Positions 1 through 8,721 of a stretch of 64,000 nucleotides of DNA are shown here, one piece after another. The notes under the pieces were generated by a model, which saw only the letters and a program-made list of their open reading frames with translations, ran no database searches and was not told the origin of the DNA. Each line of letters begins with the position of its first letter. Position 1 is the stretch's first letter. The stretch covers positions 17,869 through 81,868 of the forward strand of contig CADEDU010000003.1 in the NCBI GenBank assembly GCA_902826155.1, written 5' to 3'. This stretch comes from an uncultured beta proteobacterium. Its GTDB lineage: Bacteria > Pseudomonadota > Gammaproteobacteria > Burkholderiales > SG8-39. The position numbers were made by a program, and so were the translations under genes.

Positions 1-699
1 ACCGAGGTATGCCTCGCGCACCCGCGGGTTGCGGGCGAGTTCCGCCGCGGTGCCCGCTAACACGACCTCACCGTTCTCCAGCACGAACGCCTTGTGCGCA
101 AGCGCCAGCGCCGGACCGACGTTCTGCTCCACCAGCAGCACCGTCATGCCTTCGGCGGCAATGCGCTTGACGATCGCGAAGATCTCGTCGACCACCAGCG
201 GCGCGAGCCCGAGCGACGGTTCGTCGAGCATGAGCAGCCGCGGCGCGCTCATCAGCGCGCGACCGATCGCAACCATCTGCTGCTGCCCCCCCGAGAGCTG
301 TCCGGCCGGGGTGTCGAGCCGTTCCTTCAGCACCGGGAAGATGCCGAGCACCCGCTCCAGGTTCGCCTGGCGATGCTTCGCCGGTCCGGGCAGATACGCG
401 CCCAGTTCGAGGTTGTCGCGCACCGGCATGCGCGGAAACAACAATCGCCCTTCAGGTACCTGGATCAAACCGCGCTCGACGATCGCGTGCGCCGCCAGCC
501 CGGCGAGCGGCTGTCCATCGAGCCGGACGTTGCCCGCACGCTTCTCGACGAGCCCGGAGATCGCACGCAGCGTCGTCGTCTTGCCCGCACCGTTGGCACC
601 GAGCAGTGCGCAGACCTCGCCCCTGGCGACGCTGAACGACACATCGCGCAGGATCTGCACGTCGCCGTACCACGCGCACAGTCGGTCGACCTCAAGCAT
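1..699 (-). CDS. livF: Branched-chain-type ABC transporter ATPase, LivF-like (partial)
   Basis: This is one of the two cytoplasmic ATPases that power a Liv-type (branched-chain amino acid or related solute) ABC importer. The reading frame starts at an ATG ending at base 699 and reads MLEVDRLCAWYGD, then a Walker A motif GANGAGKTT, a signature LSGGQQQM and a Walker B LLMLDEPS. It is still open at base 1 with the typical LivF ending (REAYLG), so only the last few codons and the stop are missing. It overlaps the end of the preceding livG by 8 bases, which indicates translational coupling as last gene of a livKHMGF operon. The family call is secure; the transported solute is unknown. Confidence 0.93.
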   Translation of the reverse strand, partial: MLEVDRLCAWYGDVQILRDVSFSVARGEVCALLGANGAGKTTTLRAISGLVEKRAGNVRLDGQPLAGLAAHAIVERGLIQVPEGRLLFPRMPVRDNLELGAYLPGPAKHRQANLERVLGIFPVLKERLDTPAGQLSGGQQQMVAIGRALMSAPRLLMLDEPSLGLAPLVVDEIFAIVKRIAAEGMTVLLVEQNVGPALALAHKAFVLENGEVVLAGTAAELARNPRVREAYLG

Positions 700-1429
700 G
701 CGCGGCCTGCGAGAAGTGCGAGCCGAGATACGCCTCGACCACGCGCGGATCGTTGACGACCGCATCGGGTGTGCCGTCTGCGATCTTCTCGCCGTGGTGC
801 AGGACGGCGATGCGGTCGGACAGCGTCATGATGGCGCGCATGACGTGCTCGATCACCAGGATGGTGATGCCGTCGTCACGGATGCGCCGCACCAGCTGCA
901 CCATGGTTGCGCTCTCGGTGGGCGAAAGGCCGGACATCACTTCGTCGAGCAGCAGGATCTTCGGTTGCGTGGCCAGGGCACGCGCCAGTTCGAGACGCTT
1001 CATGCCTGGCGTGGTGAGCTGCGAGGCGTTGTGCGTGGCCACGTTCGCCAGCCCCACGAGCTCGACGATGCGCTCGGCCGCCTTCACTGCCGTGCGCCGG
1101 TCGCCACTGCGATTGAGGCCGCCGACGAACACGTTCTCGAGCACCGACAGATGCGGAAACGGCTTGACGAGCTGGAACGTGCGCGTGATGCCCAGACGGC
1201 AGATCTCATGCGGTTTGAGTCCGACGATCGATCGAGCGCCATAGCGGATCGTTCCGGCGCTCGGTCGATGAAAGCCGGCGATGGTCGCGAACAGCGTGGT
1301 CTTGCCGGCGCCGTTCGGTCCGATGAGACCGAGGATCTCGCCCTCGCGCAGATCGAGATCGACGTCCTTCACCGCGGTGAGCCCGCCGAAGATCTTGCTC
1401 ACCTGGCGCAGTTCGAGCAGCGCGCTCAT
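692..1429 (-). CDS. livG: Branched-chain-type ABC transporter ATPase, LivG-like
   Basis: This is the second cytoplasmic ATPase of the first Liv importer, about 245 residues. After the start MSALLELRQ it has Walker A GPNGAGKTT, a signature region near TTPGMKRLELARAL (a degenerate LSGG, here LTTPG) and Walker B ILLLDEV. The extended C-terminus with VVEAYLGSHF is typical of LivG. I chose the ATG ending at 1429 because it overlaps the livM stop in a TGA/ATG arrangement; an in-frame start at 1456 would lie inside livM. The weakened signature motif is worth noting, because in ABC ATPases this motif contacts ATP in the partner subunit. Confidence 0.93.
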   Translation of the reverse strand: MSALLELRQVSKIFGGLTAVKDVDLDLREGEILGLIGPNGAGKTTLFATIAGFHRPSAGTIRYGARSIVGLKPHEICRLGITRTFQLVKPFPHLSVLENVFVGGLNRSGDRRTAVKAAERIVELVGLANVATHNASQLTTPGMKRLELARALATQPKILLLDEVMSGLSPTESATMVQLVRRIRDDGITILVIEHVMRAIMTLSDRIAVLHHGEKIADGTPDAVVNDPRVVEAYLGSHFSQAAHA

Positions 1430-2448
1430 GGGCGCGTGCCCCGGACCCGCGCCCACCAGCCGCTCAGCATTCCCGAAATGCCATGCGGGATGAACCGCAC
1501 GAACACGATGAGGATCGCCCCGTACAGCACCACGTCCAGGCCCGGATAGGCGCGGAACAACGCCTTGGTGGTCTCAGCGAGCGGTGCCAGTAGCAGCGCA
1601 CCGAGCAACGGCCCGAACACCGTACCGGCCCCGCCGATCACAGCGCAGATCAGGCCATCGATCGATTTCGAGGCGCCGAACACCAGCTCCGGTTCGATGA
1701 ATTGGTAGTAGTTCGCGTAGAACGCGCCCGCAATGCCGGTGAAGAATGCCGAGATCGCCATCGCCAGCATCTTGGTGCGAAACACGTCGATGCCGAGCGC
1801 CTCGGCCGCATCCTCGTCTTCACGCACTGCTTGCAACCGGTAACCGAACGCGCTGCGGCGCAGGCTCCACACGAACGCCAGCACCGCCACCATCATCGCG
1901 AGCAGCACGTAGTAGTGCGCGGTCTTGCTTTCGAAAGCCATCATCGCCGGCTTGGCGCCCAAGTACGGAATCTGAATGCCGACCGCGCCGCCCAGATCCT
2001 TGGCGTTAACGACGATCACCCGGCACATCTCGGCGATGCCGAACATGCCCAGAGCGAAGTAGTGGCCCTTGAGGCCGAACCGGAACGTGGCCGCGCCGAT
2101 CAGCAGTCCGACGAACGCCGCGACGATACCGCTGGCGATGAAACCGATCCAGGGCGTGACGCCGAGCTTGGTGAGCAGCAGCGCGGTGGTGTACGAACCG
2201 AAGCCGAAGAACGCGGCATGCCCGAACGAGAACTGCCCGGTCCAGCCGCCGAGGATGTCCCAGGCGCTGCCCATGTACGCGTAGAGCAGCAGCACGATCA
2301 TCACTTCGAGGTAGTAGCGATCGAGGATGAGCGGCGCAAACGCAGCGGCCACCAACGCGATGGTCGGGGCGATCCAGCTTTGTGGCGAACTCGCGAACGG
2401 TGATGCCCTAGTGACCGTGGCGGCTGTGGTGGACGAGGCGGTGCTCAT
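1426..2448 (-). CDS. livM: Branched-chain-type ABC transporter permease, LivM-like
   Basis: This inner-membrane permease of about 340 residues has multiple hydrophobic helices and the LivM landmark GGWTGQFSFGHAAFFGFGSY early in the protein. The late EAA-like loop is around LQAVREDEDAAEALGIDV. The start MSTASSTTAATVTRAS at 2448 overlaps the livH stop by 4 bases, and the stop overlaps the livG start in the same way. The upstream in-frame extension to 2715 is only livH read in another frame. The protein pairs with LivH to form the membrane channel of the importer. Confidence 0.93.
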   Translation of the reverse strand: MSTASSTTAATVTRASPFASSPQSWIAPTIALVAAAFAPLILDRYYLEVMIVLLLYAYMGSAWDILGGWTGQFSFGHAAFFGFGSYTTALLLTKLGVTPWIGFIASGIVAAFVGLLIGAATFRFGLKGHYFALGMFGIAEMCRVIVVNAKDLGGAVGIQIPYLGAKPAMMAFESKTAHYYVLLAMMVAVLAFVWSLRRSAFGYRLQAVREDEDAAEALGIDVFRTKMLAMAISAFFTGIAGAFYANYYQFIEPELVFGASKSIDGLICAVIGGAGTVFGPLLGALLLAPLAETTKALFRAYPGLDVVLYGAILIVFVRFIPHGISGMLSGWWARVRGTRP

Positions 2449-3311
2449 CCGCGCTGCCCCATCAAGCCGGTGGGCTTGAGAAACAGCACGCCGAGGAAGA
2501 TCACGAACATCACCACTTCCTTGAGCGAGCCCGGCAAGAGGGCCGCACCGAGCGACTCGGCCACACCCAGGATCAACCCGCCGAGCAGCGCACCGAACAT
2601 GCTGCCCAGCCCGCCCAGCACGACCACGACGAACGAGGCGATGTTGAACAGATCGCCCACGTGCGGCGCGACGTAGAAGAACGGCGTGACCAGCGACCCG
2701 GCGATGCCCACGCACATCGAGCCCAGGCCGAAGGCGATGGTGTACATGCGGCGCACGTCGATGCCCGAAAGCGCGGCGCCATCCTGGTTCTGCGCGGTGG
2801 CGCGAATCGCCTTGCCGATACGGGTGCGCTGGAACAGCCAGAACAGCGCGACCACCGCGACTACCGCCGCGATACAGGTGAGCACCTTCGGCAGTTGCAA
2901 CGCGGCCGACCCGATGCGAATCACCTCGCTACGGTAGGCCACCTCGATCGTGCGGAAGTCGGCCTTGAACAGCACCTGCGCCAGATTGACCAGCACCAGC
3001 GACAGGCCGAGGGTGACCAGGAACTGGTTCTGCGCCGCCTTGCCGCGCATCGGATCGAGCAGATAGCGATACACCACCACCCCGAGCGCAAACAGCACCG
3101 GCCCGGTGATGAGCGCAGATGCGTACGGGTCGATGCCCGCAAGCACGAACAGCCAGTAGGTGATGTACATCGCCACCATCATCATCGCGCCGTGCGCGAA
3201 ATTGATGATGTCGAGCACGCCGTAGATGATGTTCAACCCGACCGCAACGAGCGCATAGACCGCCCCGACCAGCAGGCCGGAGAGAATGGCTTGTTGGAGC
3301 AGCGGGCTCAT
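2445..3311 (-). CDS. livH: Branched-chain-type ABC transporter permease, LivH-like
   Basis: This inner-membrane permease of about 288 residues has the LivH hallmark GLNIIYGVLDIINFAHGAMM near residue 25 and the loop around IGKAIRATAQNQDGAALSGI. I place the start at MSPLLQQAILSG (base 3311); ten further codons upstream are in frame but look like leader sequence. It lies 72 bases downstream of the binding-protein gene and overlaps livM, so it is the first membrane gene of the operon. Confidence 0.92.
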   Translation of the reverse strand: MSPLLQQAILSGLLVGAVYALVAVGLNIIYGVLDIINFAHGAMMMVAMYITYWLFVLAGIDPYASALITGPVLFALGVVVYRYLLDPMRGKAAQNQFLVTLGLSLVLVNLAQVLFKADFRTIEVAYRSEVIRIGSAALQLPKVLTCIAAVVAVVALFWLFQRTRIGKAIRATAQNQDGAALSGIDVRRMYTIAFGLGSMCVGIAGSLVTPFFYVAPHVGDLFNIASFVVVVLGGLGSMFGALLGGLILGVAESLGAALLPGSLKEVVMFVIFLGVLFLKPTGLMGQRG

Positions 3312-3383
3312 GGACGACCGGCTACGCGAGCACAGGCGCACAGCCTGCGTGTGCTCGCGCAGATCGCTCTCAGTGACTCGGTG

Positions 3384-4643
3384 CTACGCCGCCGGGAAGA
3401 TCGGCTTGGCTTCGGCGAACTCCGATGGCAGCACCGTCACCACCTTGCCCTTCTGGATCTGGGTCATCAGCAGCGTTGCGCCCTTGTTCTGACCCTTTTC
3501 GTCGAACTCGATCGCACCTTGCGGCAATACGTGATCCTTGAAGCCGCCGGCGGCGATCGCGTCGCGAATCTTGGCGGGATCCTTCGAGCCGGCACGTTCG
3601 ATCGCATCGGCCAGCACCTGGGTGGCGGTGTAGGCCATGATCGCCTGATGCGTCATCGGCGTGTTGGGGGCGATCTTCGCGAACTCCGCCAGCAGCGCCG
3701 GCATGCGCGGATGGCGTGGATTCCAGCGCAGATTGGTATCGAGGATGCCCTCGGCGCCGTCCTTGATCTGATCGATGAACTGGTGGCTGGAGAACGCTCC
3801 GTTGCCCAATCCGACGATCCCCTTCACCTTGGGTTTGAGCGTACGCAGCGTCTTGGCGATGAGCAGCGCATCGCCGAAATAGGAAGAGGTCACGATCAGG
3901 TCGGCGTTCGCGGCGATGGCCTTGGCGATCTCCACGGTGAGATCAGTCGCGCGCGGGGAGTAGGCGATCATTTCCTTGATCTCGATGCCGTTCTCCTTGG
4001 CCACGCCGGGCAGCACTTTCGCCATGGTCGAGCCATAGAAGCTGTTCTCGTGCATGTAGGCGATGGTCTTGATGTCCACGCCGGTCGTCTCGCGCAGCAT
4101 CTTCCAATGGCGCGCACCGAACCCCGACATCATGCTGGCAGCGGTGGCCATGCGGAAACTGAACTTGAAGCCGCGATTGAGGATGTCGTCGGCCACGCCT
4201 TCGTCGATGACGTGCGGAATGCGATTGCGCTCGGCGACTTGCGTGGTGACGTTGGTGATCGAGCTGACGTAGGAGCCGACGATGCCTACCGCGCCTTCGC
4301 GGATCACACGCTCGGCTTCCTGTCCGCCCACTTCAGGACGACCCTGCGTGTCGCCGCTGATCAGCCGCAGGCGCGCTCCGCCCAGCGACTTGATACCGCC
4401 GCGCGCGTTGATTTCCTGCACCGCCAGACGCACGCCTGACAACCCCCAGTTGCCGTCGGCGGCGAACGGGCCGGTGGTCGGATGCAGATTGGCGATTGCG
4501 ATCTGCTCCTGCGCGTTGAGTTCGCGGATGAACCACGGACCGACGCTGGCAATCGAGGCGACGGCCGCTGCGCCCTGCACGACGCGGCGGCGATTGCCGT
4601 CCACTTGCGCGATCGGCTCGGTCGGGGTGTGCTTGGATTTCAT
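3384..4643 (-). CDS. livK: Liv-type periplasmic substrate-binding protein
   Basis: This is the extracytoplasmic receptor (419 residues, Leu/Ile/Val-binding-protein fold) for the first Liv importer. The N-terminus has an arginine-rich stretch NRRRVVQG at residues 17-24 before an alanine-rich hydrophobic segment. That resembles a twin-arginine export signal more than a plain Sec signal, although the usual Phe-Leu after the arginines is Val-Val. The mature part begins near QEQIAIANLHPTTGPFA, with the usual domain 1 and 2 signatures such as GVRLAVQEINARGG and GIVGSYVSSITNVTTQVAE. It is first in the operon, and its 5' flank carries an unusual tandem repeat (bases 4687-4744). The ligand cannot be assigned. 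Confidence 0.9.
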   Translation of the reverse strand: MKSKHTPTEPIAQVDGNRRRVVQGAAAVASIASVGPWFIRELNAQEQIAIANLHPTTGPFAADGNWGLSGVRLAVQEINARGGIKSLGGARLRLISGDTQGRPEVGGQEAERVIREGAVGIVGSYVSSITNVTTQVAERNRIPHVIDEGVADDILNRGFKFSFRMATAASMMSGFGARHWKMLRETTGVDIKTIAYMHENSFYGSTMAKVLPGVAKENGIEIKEMIAYSPRATDLTVEIAKAIAANADLIVTSSYFGDALLIAKTLRTLKPKVKGIVGLGNGAFSSHQFIDQIKDGAEGILDTNLRWNPRHPRMPALLAEFAKIAPNTPMTHQAIMAYTATQVLADAIERAGSKDPAKIRDAIAAGGFKDHVLPQGAIEFDEKGQNKGATLLMTQIQKGKVVTVLPSEFAEAKPIFPAA

Positions 4644-4686
4644 GGAGTCTCCTCGTGGGGCAGTCGCGGTCTGATCCCGCGGTGTT

Positions 4687-4744
4687 GTAGTCGCGTAGGC
4701 AGGCGTAGTCGCGTAGGCAGGCGCGCAGGCAGGCGCGCAGGCAC
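4687..4744. repeat. Tandem repeat between divergent livK and dUTPase genes
   Basis: An 18-base unit beginning GTAGTCGCGTAGG occurs twice without a gap (4687-4704 and 4705-4722). It is followed by two copies of a shorter related unit GCGCAGGCA(G/C) (4723-4734 and 4735-4744). The block sits in the 191-base gap between two divergent starts, so it may separate or carry promoter elements. No clear -10/-35 pair is visible inside it. Confidence 0.8.
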
Positions 4745-4834
4745 GAAACCAAGCGGCGCACCCGCAAGCGCTGGGCTAACATCGGCCCGGAAGGTTAGCC
4801 ATCCCCACCCGATTCGGCAAGAAGCGCAGACGCC

Positions 4835-5467
4835 ATGTCCGTTACGCACAAATTCGATGCGATGCTCGCTTTGCAGGAGGAAATGAACCGCAAAGTGAAC
4901 GTCGAGTGGCGCCGCGCGAACTACGCCTGGCATCGCGCGATCTGGACCGAATGCGCCGAGATGCTCGATCACGTCGGCTGGAAGTGGTGGAAGGATCTGT
5001 CGGCCGAGCCCGATCTGGAACAGGTACGGCTCGAAGTGGTGGACATCTGGCACTTCGGCATGTCGGACCTGATGGCGCGCGAAAGCACCGCAGCTCGCAT
5101 CAGCGCGCGACTGGCTTCCGACTACGCCGCAATCACGAGCAGACCGGCGGAAAACCTGCACGCGCTGATCGAGACGCTCGCGCACGCGACGCTGGCCGAC
5201 CGCGCGTTCGACCCGCGCGCATTCTTTCAACTGATGCGTGGTGTCGATCTAGACCTCGACAGCCTGCATCGTCGCTACGTCGGCAAGAACGTCCTCAACT
5301 TCTTTCGGCAGGACCACGGCTACAAGGCGGGCACCTATCGCAAGACCTGGGGTGGCCGCGAAGACAACGAACACCTGAGCGAAATCGTCGCTGAGCTCGA
5401 TGCCGATGCTGCCTCGTTTCGCGAAGACGTCTACCGCGCGCTGGCTGTGAGGTATGGCGGTCGGTGA
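4835..5467 (+). CDS. Dimeric all-alpha dUTP diphosphatase
   Basis: This protein of 210 residues resembles the dimeric dUTPase family (MazG-like, all-alpha NTP pyrophosphatase), which hydrolyses dUTP to dUMP and pyrophosphate. The family's metal-binding pattern is visible as LQEEMN near residue 13, then EWRRANYAWHRAIWTECAEM and GWKWWK, and later the second acidic helix LEVVDIWHFGMSDL. The residues E, E and D in these helices would coordinate Mg ions. It is monocistronic, divergent from the Liv operon and convergent with the aldolase. A start at 4835 follows a purine-rich stretch (AAGAAGCGCAGACGCC). Confidence 0.85.
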   Translation: MSVTHKFDAMLALQEEMNRKVNVEWRRANYAWHRAIWTECAEMLDHVGWKWWKDLSAEPDLEQVRLEVVDIWHFGMSDLMARESTAARISARLASDYAAITSRPAENLHALIETLAHATLADRAFDPRAFFQLMRGVDLDLDSLHRRYVGKNVLNFFRQDHGYKAGTYRKTWGGREDNEHLSEIVAELDADAASFREDVYRALAVRYGGR

Positions 5468-5485
5468 AGGGGGAAAGGTGAAAGG
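5463..5485. repeat. Short GTGAAGG-type intergenic repeat
   Basis: The sequence across the dUTPase stop codon contains two variants of GGTGAA(A)GG separated by a purine run. Very similar purine/pyrimidine repeats occur at 26615-26640 and 30046-30077, also between genes. Confidence 0.5.
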
Positions 5486-5497
5486 CCGCGCGAACCG

Positions 5498-6283
5498 TCA
5501 GGCGAGCACGTGCCCGGGCGTCTCGAGCACGCGGCGCGCGTAGTAGCAGAACACGCCGTCGACGTAGCGCGGCTTCAGACGATAGTCGTGCGCCTCGCGG
5601 GCGGTAGCTGGGTCGATTGACCGGATGTTGTCGGCGCCGCGCGCGAGCAACTGCGCCCGTGCGGCGCGCTCGATGAAGATGCTGAGCATCGTCGCCTCTT
5701 CGATCGTCCCTGAAGCGGCGAGCTGACCGTGGTGGCCAAGCAGGATCGATCGCTTGGTGCCGATCGCCTCGGTGATCATGCGTCCTTCCTCGTCGCCGAT
5801 CGGTACGCCCGGCCATGTGGGCATGTGCGCGCAGTCCTCGTAGAACATCATGTGATCCATGTGCGCCACCTTGAGCGGCTCACCGGTCATCGACAGCGCC
5901 GACACATGCGGCGGATGCGTGTGGATGATCGCGTTGATGTTGGGTCGATGGCGATAGATCCAGAGATGGAACCGGTTCGACGGGTTGGGCATGCCGTCGC
6001 CCTCGAGGATGTTCAGATCGTCGTCGACGCGAACGATGTTGCTCGCCTGCGCCTCGTCGAAGCCCAACCCGAACGAGAGCATCCAGTAGGTGTTGGGTTC
6101 GTCCGCGCGCGCGGTGATCTGACCTGCTAGTGCCGATTCGTGCCCTTCCTGCGCCAGGATGCGGCAGGCGAGCGCGACCTTCTCGCGCAGGCTCCAATGC
6201 GGCTTGAGCAGATGCTCGTCCATGCGACGCGTGGTCTGCTCGTGGTAGTAGGTTTTCTCTCGGACCGGTGCCGGCACGCTCAT
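5498..6283 (-). CDS. Class II aldolase/adducin-family protein
   Basis: This 261-residue protein belongs to the zinc-dependent class II aldolase/adducin family, whose members cleave or decarboxylate small sugar phosphates and hydroxyacids (the L-fuculose-phosphate aldolase type). The zinc-binding HTH motif is present in NAIIHTHPPHVSALS. A further conserved His appears in LLGHHGQLAASGTIEEA, and an N-terminal acid/Gly-rich GQITAR loop corresponds to the substrate phosphate loop. The loop is adapted relative to the usual GN(I/L)S(A/V)R, so the substrate may lack phosphate. It lies 30 bases downstream of a Bug receptor gene, consistent with uptake of its substrate or a precursor of it. Confidence 0.85.
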   Translation of the reverse strand: MSVPAPVREKTYYHEQTTRRMDEHLLKPHWSLREKVALACRILAQEGHESALAGQITARADEPNTYWMLSFGLGFDEAQASNIVRVDDDLNILEGDGMPNPSNRFHLWIYRHRPNINAIIHTHPPHVSALSMTGEPLKVAHMDHMMFYEDCAHMPTWPGVPIGDEEGRMITEAIGTKRSILLGHHGQLAASGTIEEATMLSIFIERAARAQLLARGADNIRSIDPATAREAHDYRLKPRYVDGVFCYYARRVLETPGHVLA

Positions 6284-6313
6284 CGTTGCTTTCCTCCGTC
6301 AGCCACTTGTCGT

Positions 6314-7336
6314 TCAGTCGATCTTCGCGCCCGATGCCTTCACGACCTTCGCCCAGCGCGCGATTTCGGCGTCGATGAAAGCGGTGGATTTCTGCTGATC
6401 CCAGCCGCGCACCTCGGCGCCCTGCGCGGCGAGCTTCTCGCGAACCTCGGTGTTCGCGACGGCCTTGGTCACTTCGCCGTGCAGACGGTCGGTGGCTTCA
6501 CGCGGCGTCGACGTGGGCACATGCAGCGCATACCAGTTTTCCGCGAGCAGGCCGGACAGCCCTGCCTCGGCGAGCGTCGGCACCTCAGGCAGCTGCGCGA
6601 GACGCTGTTCGCTCGCCACAGCCAGCGCTCTCGCCTTGCCGGCCTTGACCTGCGGCATCACGACGAGCGAGGTCTCGAACAGCAGGTTGACCTGACCACC
6701 CAGGAAAGCCGCCATCGCCGGGGCGCCGCCTTTGAACGGCACGTGCACGAGATCGATGCCCGCGCTCGACTTGAACAACTCGCCGGTGAGATGGAACACC
6801 GTGCCGTTGCCCGCGGACCCCATCGAGAATTTGCCCGGATGCGAGCGCGCGAGCGTCACCAGCTCCTTCACTGAATGCACGCCGAGGCTTGGCTCCACCG
6901 CCAGCACGACCGGCAACGACGCCACCACCGAGACCACGCGGAAATCTTTCTGCGTGTTGAACGACAGGTTGCGATAGAGGCTGGGGTTGATGGCATGCGC
7001 GGCCGGTGCGAACAAAATGGTGTGGCCATCGGGCACTGCCTTGGCGACGACTTCGGTACCGATCGTTCCACCTGCACCTGGACGGTTGTCCACGACGATC
7101 TGTTGACCCAACCCCTCCGACATGCGCGCCGCGAGAATGCGCGCGATCGCATCGGTGCCCGCTCCCGGCGCGAATGGCACCACCATGCGTACCGCCTTGT
7201 TGGGAAAGGGTTGTGCGCGCGCCGTCACCGCCAACGTGCACATTGCAATCGCCACCGGAACGGCGATCCATACGGCTTTGCCCAGAGCGTATCCACCGAA
7301 TCGCGTGCCGATCTGCATCGTCCGCAGCGTGCTCAT
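6314..7336 (-). CDS. Bug/TctC-family tripartite tricarboxylate receptor
   Basis: This extracytoplasmic solute receptor (340 residues) is of the Bug family, the periplasmic component of tripartite tricarboxylate (TTT) carriers. A long N-region and hydrophobic signal (WIAVPVAIAMCTLAVTARAQ) precede the typical mature start FPNKAVRMVVPFAPGAGTD. Family signatures are IVVDNRPGAGGTIGTEVVAK, PDGHTILFAP and VPFKGGAPAMAAFLGGQV. I chose the ATG at 7336 because AAAGGAGC precedes it at good distance. No TctA or TctB membrane genes are nearby, so it is an orphan receptor, as is common for Bug proteins. The aldolase downstream suggests a carboxylate or hydroxyacid ligand, but this is inference. Confidence 0.92.
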   Translation of the reverse strand: MSTLRTMQIGTRFGGYALGKAVWIAVPVAIAMCTLAVTARAQPFPNKAVRMVVPFAPGAGTDAIARILAARMSEGLGQQIVVDNRPGAGGTIGTEVVAKAVPDGHTILFAPAAHAINPSLYRNLSFNTQKDFRVVSVVASLPVVLAVEPSLGVHSVKELVTLARSHPGKFSMGSAGNGTVFHLTGELFKSSAGIDLVHVPFKGGAPAMAAFLGGQVNLLFETSLVVMPQVKAGKARALAVASEQRLAQLPEVPTLAEAGLSGLLAENWYALHVPTSTPREATDRLHGEVTKAVANTEVREKLAAQGAEVRGWDQQKSTAFIDAEIARWAKVVKASGAKID

Positions 7337-7550
7337 TGCGCGCGCTCCTTTGGTTTTTGTCCAGAGCGATCGATTGTATCCAGGTCTGATGTCGATCGGC
7401 ATGGTGCAAACAGGCTGCGGCGACGATCGTCGCCGTCCGTGCCGCTGCGTGTGCCGTTAGTTGGCAAGAGTCGCGGTACGCGCGCGCTTCGATGAGAATC
7501 GCTGCGCATCGCCGCGGGGGACTCGGTCAAGCAAACGACAGAGGATCACC

Positions 7551-8639
7551 ATGGACGTCAATATACGGGCGCATCGTGCCAGGCCGGGCATCTTCCTGAA
7601 AATCCTGCTGGCGCTCGTGCTAGCAGCCGTGATTCCGCTGGGAATCACCTGGTACTACGCCCGCGCTCGAGCGATCGAAGACGCCAATCGCCTCGCCACG
7701 CTGCAGCTCGACGCGCTCGCCACGCAGCTCACCGACAAGGTCGAGGCCTGGCTGCGACTGAACATCCAGTCGATGAGCGAGCACGCCGCGATGCCACCGC
7801 TGCAATCGATGAATCCGGAGACCCAGCGGCCGGTGCTGATCGCCATGACGAAACTGCAGCCCTGGAGTTTTCTGGCGCAGACCGTCAGCCCGAACGGAAT
7901 GTCGCTCTCCCGCAGCGACGGCCAGAGACCCGTCGACTACGCGGACCGGCGCTGGTTCTCCGATGCTTTCAGCGGCAAGGCGGTCGGCCAGCAGATCATC
8001 ATCAGCCGCACCAACAACAAGCCCAGTTGGAGCGTGTCGGTGCCGATCCGGACTGAAGGTGGTCGCGTCATCGGTGTGCTCAACAAGTCGAACGCGCTGA
8101 GCGACATCACCGACGTCCTGGTCGAAGGCAGGGTGGGCCGATCGGGACGCGCGATGCTGCTCTCGCCCGACGGCAAACTCGTCGCGATGACAGGTGGCGT
8201 GCGCGACAACGAACTGAAGGACCTCTCCAAACATGCCGTGTACGTCGCCAGCAGCCGCGATCAGGCCGCCACGCGATTCGAGGAGGACAACCAGGCGTGG
8301 ATCGCGCGCGTGCGCCGGACCTACCTCGACTGGGTCGTTGCCGTGCAGCTTACCGAGAACGAAGTGTTCGAGGGAGTACGGCGCACCGACCTGTACATGC
8401 TCAAACTGCTCGGCGTGGCCACGCTGATCGCGATCGGCTTCGCGGCGGCCATCACACCCGGCATCGCCCGGCCGATCCGGCGTCTCACGTTCGTAACCGA
8501 AGAGATCAGTCGCGGCAAATTCGACCATACGTTTGCCGAAGCCGCTCGCTCCGATGAGATCGGCGCGCTCGCCCGCTCGATCGAGCGCATGACCAACAGC
8601 CTGCGCATCGCGATGAATCGGCTCGCGTCGCGGCGCTGA
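7551..8639 (+). CDS. Membrane dCache-HAMP sensor without an output domain
   Basis: This 362-residue membrane protein has TM1 at about residues 14-36 and a periplasmic dCache-like sensor at about 37-282. A YADRRWF segment at 130-136 recalls the ligand-pocket motif of Cache domains. TM2 is at about 283-301 and a HAMP linker follows to about 355 (PIRRLTFVTEEISRGKF...). It then stops: there is no chemoreceptor signalling helix, histidine kinase or diguanylate cyclase domain. The start at 7551 follows GAGGATCACC; upstream in-frame codons lack this context. Only 82 bases separate it from the PATAN-like gene, which may encode its partner. Cache-HAMP proteins normally sense small organic molecules. 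Confidence 0.8.
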   Translation: MDVNIRAHRARPGIFLKILLALVLAAVIPLGITWYYARARAIEDANRLATLQLDALATQLTDKVEAWLRLNIQSMSEHAAMPPLQSMNPETQRPVLIAMTKLQPWSFLAQTVSPNGMSLSRSDGQRPVDYADRRWFSDAFSGKAVGQQIIISRTNNKPSWSVSVPIRTEGGRVIGVLNKSNALSDITDVLVEGRVGRSGRAMLLSPDGKLVAMTGGVRDNELKDLSKHAVYVASSRDQAATRFEEDNQAWIARVRRTYLDWVVAVQLTENEVFEGVRRTDLYMLKLLGVATLIAIGFAAAITPGIARPIRRLTFVTEEISRGKFDHTFAEAARSDEIGALARSIERMTNSLRIAMNRLASRR

Positions 8640-8721
8640 ACCGCGCCACCCGATCAGCGGCCGAACACCGAAAAGGCCGCGTCCGGGTGCATCCGCACAA
8701 CCCCACCTGGAATCGCCGACC

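Noticed and set aside
2661..4439. A 592-codon open frame on the plus strand
   Set aside because: It is antisense to livH and livK and rich in Arg, His and Gln, a usual shadow of high-GC coding sequence.
8652..8685. GCGGCC...GGCCGC hairpin after the dCache-HAMP gene
   Set aside because: The 6-base stem has a 12-base loop and no following T-run, too weak for a terminator.
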